9,787 nucleotides of DNA from the NCBI GenBank assembly GCA_014796735.1, contig JAAVIG010000220.1, forward strand, positions 1 to 9,787, written 5' to 3'. The stretch comes from Oscillospiraceae bacterium (lineage in GTDB: Bacteria > Bacillota > Clostridia > Oscillospirales > Ruminococcaceae). The notes under the pieces are model-generated. The model saw nothing but the letters and a program-made list of their open reading frames with translations. It did not search any database and was not told the origin of the DNA. The number at the start of each line of letters is the position of its first letter. Position 1 is the first letter of the stretch. This document shows positions 6,246 through 9,787 of this stretch, one piece after another. A program made the translations under genes and the position numbers.

Positions 6246-8687
6246 TTATTTTACCTTAGCCGTAAACTTCTCCGCTTCCTTAACAGTAAGTTTTTTCGCC
6301 TCCTTATAAGGCTTAGCCAACATAAAGATAATAAACCCAACAAAGAGCACCGCAAATATAATTCCCAAAACATTGCCGTTACCGCCGAAAAGACTTCCCA
6401 GCTGATACACGATAAGAGAAATTACATAAGCGAAAACGCACTGATACCCTATAGCGAACCAAGTCCACTTTGCGCTGTTCATTTCACGCTTGATAGCGCC
6501 TATCGCCGCGAAGCAGGGCGCACACAGCAGGTTGAATATAAGGAATGAATAACCCGCAAGAGGAGTTAAAGCCGCGAAATCCAGAACACCGAATACGCCA
6601 ACTACCTCTTCCTTTGCCACAAGTCCCATTATGGTAGCTACCGCAGCGGTTTCGTTGCCAAATCCCAAAGGCGCGAATATCCAGCATATAGCGCCGCCGA
6701 TAATATCAAGCACACTGACCGCGTCTTCCGCTTCCTCGGTAAGATAGCCGAATACCGTTCCGCTCTCCGCCGCATAAGTGCCAAAGCTGCTGCCTAACCA
6801 GATGATAACGGAGGAAAGCAGGATAATAGTACCCGCCTTTTTGATAAAGGACCACGCTCTCTCCCACATGGAACGCATAACATTGCTGAAGGTAGGCATA
6901 TGATACGCAGGTAATTCCATTACAAAGGGCGCGGGGTCTCCCGCAAACATTTTTGTCTTTTTAAGCATAATACCCGAAATAACGATTGCCGCCACGCCTA
7001 CAAAGTACGCGCTTGGAGCCACCCACCACGCCCCGCCGAACAACGCCGAAGCGATAAGCGCGATAATGGGAAGCTTCGCGCCACAGGGGATAAAGGTAGT
7101 GGTCATAATTGTCATTCTTCTGTCACGCTCGTTTTCGATGGTTCTGCTTGCCATGATACCGGGAACGCCGCAGCCTGTGCCTATCAACATAGGAATGAAG
7201 GACTTGCCCGAAAGCCCGAACTTGCGGAATATCCTGTCCATAACGAAAGCGATACGCGCCATATAGCCGCACGCCTCAAGGAACGCCAGCATAATAAACA
7301 GCACTATCATCTGAGGAACAAAGCCCAGTACCGCACCAACGCCGCCAACGATACCGTCAAGTATCAGACTTTTCAGCCAGTCGGCACAGTTTACCGCGTC
7401 AAGTCCGTTTTCAACAAACACGGGAATACCGGGAATCCATACGCCGTAGTCCGCGGGATCGACCTCATCTCCCAGAGCTTCCATAGGCTCGTCAACAAGC
7501 TCCGAAATATCATAGCCCGCTTCCGCCAGAGAATCTCCATAAGAACCGTAAGCCTCGTCAAAATCCCCGAAGCTGCAAACCTCTATTGCGTCAAAAACAT
7601 CACCCGCACCGATAACATCATTATCGGCAGCATTCTGTACGATAGTTATTACCTCGTCGGTAAAGATATTTTCGGCGGCAAACTCGTCCTGCGCCTCCTC
7701 ATATTCTCCCGTGCCTATGCCGAATAAGTGCCAACCGTCGCCAAATACGCCGTCATTTGCCCAATCGGTAAAAATTGTGCCCACGGTGGTAACCGAAATA
7801 TAGTAAACCAAAAACATTATTACCGCAAAAATCGGAAGCGCGGCAAAACGGTTGGTAACAACGCGGTCGATCTTATCGGAAACGGTCAGCTGTCCCGCGC
7901 TCTTTTTCTTATAGCAGCCCTTCATTATCGAAGCTATGTATATGTAACGCTCGTTGGTAATTATGCTTTCCGCGTCGTCGTCCATTTCGCTTTCCGCCGC
8001 CTGAATATCCTCCTCAATGTGCTTTTTGACATTTTCGGGGATATTGAGCTGCTCCATAGCCTTTTCGTCACGCTCGAATATTTTTATGGCGTACCAACGC
8101 TGCTGCTCCTGCGGCATATCGTGTACTGCCGCTTCCTCGATATGTGCTAAGGCGTGCTCAACCGCACCCGAGAACGTGTGCATGGGAACGGTCTTTCCCT
8201 TTTTGGCGGCTTCAACAGCGCACTGCGCGGCTTCGTTTATGCCCGTGTTTTTCAGTGCGGAAACGGTGACTACCTTACAGCCCAATTCTCTTGACAATTC
8301 CTCGGTGTTGATTTTATCGCCGTTTTTCTCAACCACGTCCATCATGTTGATCGCGATCACAACGGGGATACCAAGCTCGGTAAGCTGTGTGGTCAGGTAA
8401 AGATTTCTTTCAAGGTTGGTACCGTCCACTATATTTAATATAGCATCGGGACGTTCACCTATAAGGTAGTTTCTCGCAACTACCTCTTCCAAAGTATACG
8501 GGGAGAGGGAATATATACCGGGCAGGTCGGTAATGGTTACGTCCTCCTGCTTTTTTAATTTACCCTCTTTTTTCTCTACGGTAACGCCCGGCCAGTTTCC
8601 CACAAACTGGTTTGAACCCGTTAAGGCGTTGAACAAGGTAGTTTTACCGCAGTTGGGATTTCCCGCTAATGCGATTCGTATAGGCAT
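6246..8687 (-). CDS. feoB: Ferrous iron transport protein B
   Basis: FeoB is the GTP-driven ferrous iron permease of the cytoplasmic membrane. The 813-residue product has a complete N-terminal G domain: GNPNCGKTT (G1, 9-17), T36 in GVTVEKKEG (G2), DLPG (G3, 54-57), NMMD (G4, 114-117) and SALK (G5, 143-146). A helical spacer domain (about 170-265) and a membrane domain follow. The two gate regions are intact, including GTGCGVPGI and FIPCGAKLP in the first and LLCAPCFAAIGAIKRE in the second. An 80-90 residue loop after the first membrane helix (325-415) is extremely acidic with no Lys or Arg. AGGAG lies about 11 bases before the ATG. It follows feoA at a 124-base gap with a hairpin, and is probably repressed by iron through the operon promoter. 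Confidence 0.97.
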   Translation of the reverse strand: MPIRIALAGNPNCGKTTLFNALTGSNQFVGNWPGVTVEKKEGKLKKQEDVTITDLPGIYSLSPYTLEEVVARNYLIGERPDAILNIVDGTNLERNLYLTTQLTELGIPVVIAINMMDVVEKNGDKINTEELSRELGCKVVTVSALKNTGINEAAQCAVEAAKKGKTVPMHTFSGAVEHALAHIEEAAVHDMPQEQQRWYAIKIFERDEKAMEQLNIPENVKKHIEEDIQAAESEMDDDAESIITNERYIYIASIMKGCYKKKSAGQLTVSDKIDRVVTNRFAALPIFAVIMFLVYYISVTTVGTIFTDWANDGVFGDGWHLFGIGTGEYEEAQDEFAAENIFTDEVITIVQNAADNDVIGAGDVFDAIEVCSFGDFDEAYGSYGDSLAEAGYDISELVDEPMEALGDEVDPADYGVWIPGIPVFVENGLDAVNCADWLKSLILDGIVGGVGAVLGFVPQMIVLFIMLAFLEACGYMARIAFVMDRIFRKFGLSGKSFIPMLIGTGCGVPGIMASRTIENERDRRMTIMTTTFIPCGAKLPIIALIASALFGGAWWVAPSAYFVGVAAIVISGIMLKKTKMFAGDPAPFVMELPAYHMPTFSNVMRSMWERAWSFIKKAGTIILLSSVIIWLGSSFGTYAAESGTVFGYLTEEAEDAVSVLDIIGGAICWIFAPLGFGNETAAVATIMGLVAKEEVVGVFGVLDFAALTPLAGYSFLIFNLLCAPCFAAIGAIKREMNSAKWTWFAIGYQCVFAYVISLIVYQLGSLFGGNGNVLGIIFAVLFVGFIIFMLAKPYKEAKKLTVKEAEKFTAKVK

Positions 8688-8709
8688 GATATGTTTTTCT
8701 CCTTTCGGT

Positions 8710-8727
8710 GGTTGGTGTAAACTAACT
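8710..8727 (-). promoter_or_regulatory. Degenerate operator-like palindrome before feoB
   Basis: On the minus strand AGTTAGT-ttac-ACCAACC has the same 7-4-7 layout as the two palindromes at the operon promoter, with GTTAGT and ACCAAC pairing at 5 of 6 positions. It lies 22 bases before the feoB start. It may be a weak internal regulator site or chance. No good -10/-35 pair is evident nearby. Confidence 0.3.
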
Positions 8728-8735
8728 TCTGCTTT

Positions 8736-8760
8736 TAAAAAATAGGGAAGTGTTTCCCTT
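8736..8760 (-). terminator. Intercistronic attenuator or terminator between feoA and feoB
   Basis: On the minus strand AGGGAA-acac-TTCCCT (8759-8744) is immediately followed by ATTTTTTAAAA. This is a six-pair hairpin with a T-tract in the order expected for rho-independent termination. Because feoB lies downstream, it would set the ratio of FeoA to FeoB rather than end the operon. Confidence 0.55.
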
Positions 8761-8811
8761 TAAAATAATAAAAATAAACCTATGTATAATAATAGAATGA
8801 CCGACAGATTT

Positions 8812-9033
8812 TTATTCTGTCTCGATCATTTCCGCGTCGGCCTTTCTTATAGAAAGCTCATATCCTCTTACGGTGATCTCGATAGGGTCTCCGAGTGGTG
8901 CGACCTTACGGACGGTGATCTCTACGCCCTTGGTTATCCCCATATCCATGATACGGCGCTTGACCGCGCCCTCTCCGTGAAGCTTAACGACCTTAATGGT
9001 CTCGCCTATTTTTGCCTGTTTTAACGTATTCAT
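8812..9033 (-). CDS. feoA: Ferrous iron transport protein A (second of two)
   Basis: FeoA is a small cytoplasmic SH3-like protein that binds FeoB and is needed for ferrous iron uptake, with an unclear biochemical role. This 73-residue copy has the full family pattern: LKQAKIGETIKVVKL, then RRIMDMGITKGVEITV, APLGDPIEITVRG, and the closing YELSIRKADAEMI. AAAGGA lies 9 bases before the ATG. It starts 31 bases after the upstream feoA-like gene and is transcribed with it. A short inverted repeat, ACAGA/TCTGT (8804-8820), spans its stop. It is the closer match to classical FeoA of the two. Confidence 0.93.
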   Translation of the reverse strand: MNTLKQAKIGETIKVVKLHGEGAVKRRIMDMGITKGVEITVRKVAPLGDPIEITVRGYELSIRKADAEMIETE

Positions 9034-9064
9034 ATATTTATATCCTTTCTTTGGTTCTGAGTTA

Positions 9065-9277
9065 TTACACCATGATTTTCTGTGCCATTTCCTTGCTTAT
9101 AGCAACTCTTGATTCTTTAACATTAACAATAACGTTTCCGCCCAAAGTATTCACGATAGTGACGCTTCCGCCAACCACAAATCCGAGATTTTCCAAATGC
9201 TGTTTTACCTCGGGCTTACCGCCTACTTTTTTTATTGTATTTTCCTCGCCTATGTTGGCCAATGTTAACGGCATCAT
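9065..9277 (-). CDS. feoA: FeoA-domain protein (first of two)
   Basis: This 70-residue SH3-like FeoA-family protein has PLTLANIG, then KQHLENLGFVVGGSVTIV, GGNVIVNVKESRVAISKE and AQKIMV. The order is the same as in the second FeoA but residue identity is low, so the two are diverged paralogues. An in-frame ATG at 9283 would give 72 residues, but AGAAGGA (9290-9284) would then directly abut it. The ATG at 9277 has 6 bases of spacing and is preferred; the next ATG at 9274 is also possible. It is the first gene of the feo operon. Tandem feoA genes before feoB are common in clostridia, and the division of labour between them is not established. Confidence 0.9.
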   Translation of the reverse strand: MMPLTLANIGEENTIKKVGGKPEVKQHLENLGFVVGGSVTIVNTLGGNVIVNVKESRVAISKEMAQKIMV

Positions 9278-9300
9278 TTTCATTCCTTCTTTTTGTTAGT

Positions 9301-9318
9301 AGTTAGCTCCTGCTAACT
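9301..9318 (-). promoter_or_regulatory. Putative iron-repressor operator at the feo start point
   Basis: AGTTAGC-tcct-GCTAACT is a perfect 7-4-7 palindrome. It lies 7-24 bases downstream of the -10 box, at and after the predicted transcription start. DtxR/IdeR/MntR-type repressors bind TTAGGTTAGCCTAACCTAA-like palindromes; the TTAGC/GCTAA core and the feo context fit. A bound repressor here would block transcription. The regulator gene is not in the window. Confidence 0.6.
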
Positions 9319-9324
9319 GAGATA

Positions 9325-9353
9325 ATTATAATGCAAAACCCGTTTTTTGTCAA
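9325..9353 (-). promoter_or_regulatory. Consensus promoter of the feo operon
   Basis: On the minus strand TTGACA (9353-9348), a 17-base spacer and TATAAT (9330-9325) match the sigma-A consensus at all 12 positions. Transcription should start near 9318, leaving a leader of about 40 bases. Such a strong promoter makes sense under tight repression by the overlapping palindrome. Confidence 0.9.
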
Positions 9354-9406
9354 CCGGTTTTCTTGGGATTTTTTTATTTTTGTCAAAGTTTGTGCGAATT
9401 GTCGGA

Positions 9407-9424
9407 AGTTAGCTTATGTTAACT
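9407..9424 (-). promoter_or_regulatory. Upstream operator-like palindrome
   Basis: AGTTAGC-ttat-GTTAACT repeats the 7-4-7 layout of the promoter-proximal palindrome with the same left arm and one change in the right arm. The centres are 106 bases apart, close to ten helical turns. It lies 54 bases upstream of the -35 box. Confidence 0.55.
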
Positions 9425-9476
9425 TGTGGAGTTGTGCAAATTTTACTAAGGAGTGTGTGGTGGGGCAGGGCAGGGC

Positions 9477-9613
9477 GGTGGGCGGCGGAGCCGCGGGCGA
9501 CAGCCCGCTGAAATGCGAAGCATTTAAAAATTTTCGCAAAGCGAAAATTTGGCTCCGCCCCTGCTGTGAGGCGGTTATTGCAAAAGGAGCAATTTTGCAG
9601 GATAGGGCGGCAC
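9477..9613 (-). repeat. Structured intergenic repeat, copy 2 (inverted; core 9484-9559)
   Basis: This is the inverted copy of the repeat at 1-133. GGCGGAGCC (9484-9492) pairs with GGCTCCGCC (9551-9559). It encloses GCGGGC-gaca-GCCCGC (9493-9508), AAATGC/GCATTT (9511-9525) and a perfect 10-bp stem AAATTTTCGC (9528-9537) with GCGAAAATTT (9541-9550). The three differences from copy 1 fall in two loops and at one stem end, so the fold is kept. Shared flanking bases (GCCCTATCC and CCTTTT-CAATAA on the complementary strand) extend to about 9613. Open frames crossing it are not genes. Confidence 0.85.
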
Positions 9614-9787
9614 AACACAATTGGGAGAACAAGCAAAGAAATACATTGTACAAACTAATGGGAGCAGCCAACGTCACCAATGAAAACAAATAATCAATAA
9701 CGCAGCGCCTACGACCCGAACGTGAATAAAGCCCCAATAATTCCACCAACACTTCCCTAAGGGACTATCGCCACACAGCTTTTAGGA
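9614..9787. other. Right-hand end without a recognised gene
   Basis: I see no ribosome site, family motif, promoter or terminator here that would support a gene. An open minus-strand frame from 9752 runs into the repeat and the feo control region and has no recognisable protein features. A neighbouring gene probably begins beyond the window. Confidence 0.5.

Noticed and set aside
7728..8400. Plus-strand open frames of 127-140 codons opposite feoB
   Set aside because: They are antisense shadows of a complete, motif-rich feoB reading frame.
9414..9752. 112-codon minus-strand open frame over the right-hand repeat
   Set aside because: It crosses the repeat and the upstream operator, shows no family motif and has no ribosome site.
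1..9787. CRISPR array, prophage or insertion sequence
   Set aside because: There is no regularly spaced short repeat series, no transposase or integrase, and no phage structural gene.

Overview
The window looks like chromosomal DNA from a Gram-positive anaerobe of class Clostridia, probably a gut-type Oscillospiraceae/Ruminococcaceae relative. The reasons are AGGAGG-type ribosome sites, TTGACA/TATAAT promoters, a BlaI/M56 sensor pair with extracytoplasmic domains, and a clostridial feo operon ending in a Cys-rich FeoB-associated peptide. The taxonomic placement is inference.

Layout. A structured repeat (1-133) opens the window. Four plus-strand genes follow: a membrane-anchored glycoside-hydrolase-like protein (274-1467), a PnuC-type nicotinamide riboside transporter (1582-2289) behind a folded leader, and a BlaI-type repressor (2405-2764) overlapping by 4 bases a very large M56 (BlaR1/MecR1-like) membrane protease-sensor (2761-5655). 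A bidirectional terminator (5693-5731) separates these from a convergent minus-strand iron operon that reads right to left: feoA-like (9277-9065), feoA (9033-8812), feoB (8687-6246), then a small Cys-rich FeoB partner (5976-5791). A second, inverted copy of the opening repeat (about 9477-9613) lies upstream of the feo promoter.

Regulation visible in the sequence. The feo operon has a TTGACA-N17-TATAAT promoter, with an 18-bp palindrome at the predicted start point, a near-identical palindrome 106 bp upstream and a degenerate third one before feoB. These resemble operators of an iron-dependent DtxR/IdeR-like repressor. A hairpin with a T-tract between feoA and feoB could attenuate readthrough. 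The blaI promoter carries an 11-bp inverted repeat across its -10 region and start point, as expected for autorepression. The pnuC leader can form two mutually exclusive folds and ends in a weak hairpin around the ribosome site.

Function. The feo genes form a ferrous iron uptake module. BlaI plus the M56 protein form a signal-to-repressor switch, whose outside region appears to be two pairs of duplicated domains rather than a penicillin-binding domain. PnuC salvages an NAD precursor. No phage, IS transposase, CRISPR array, rRNA or tRNA was recognised. The most unusual elements are the inverted pair of 76-nt cloverleaf-like repeats, the hairpin cluster after feoB, the duplicated M56 sensor and the pnuC leader.
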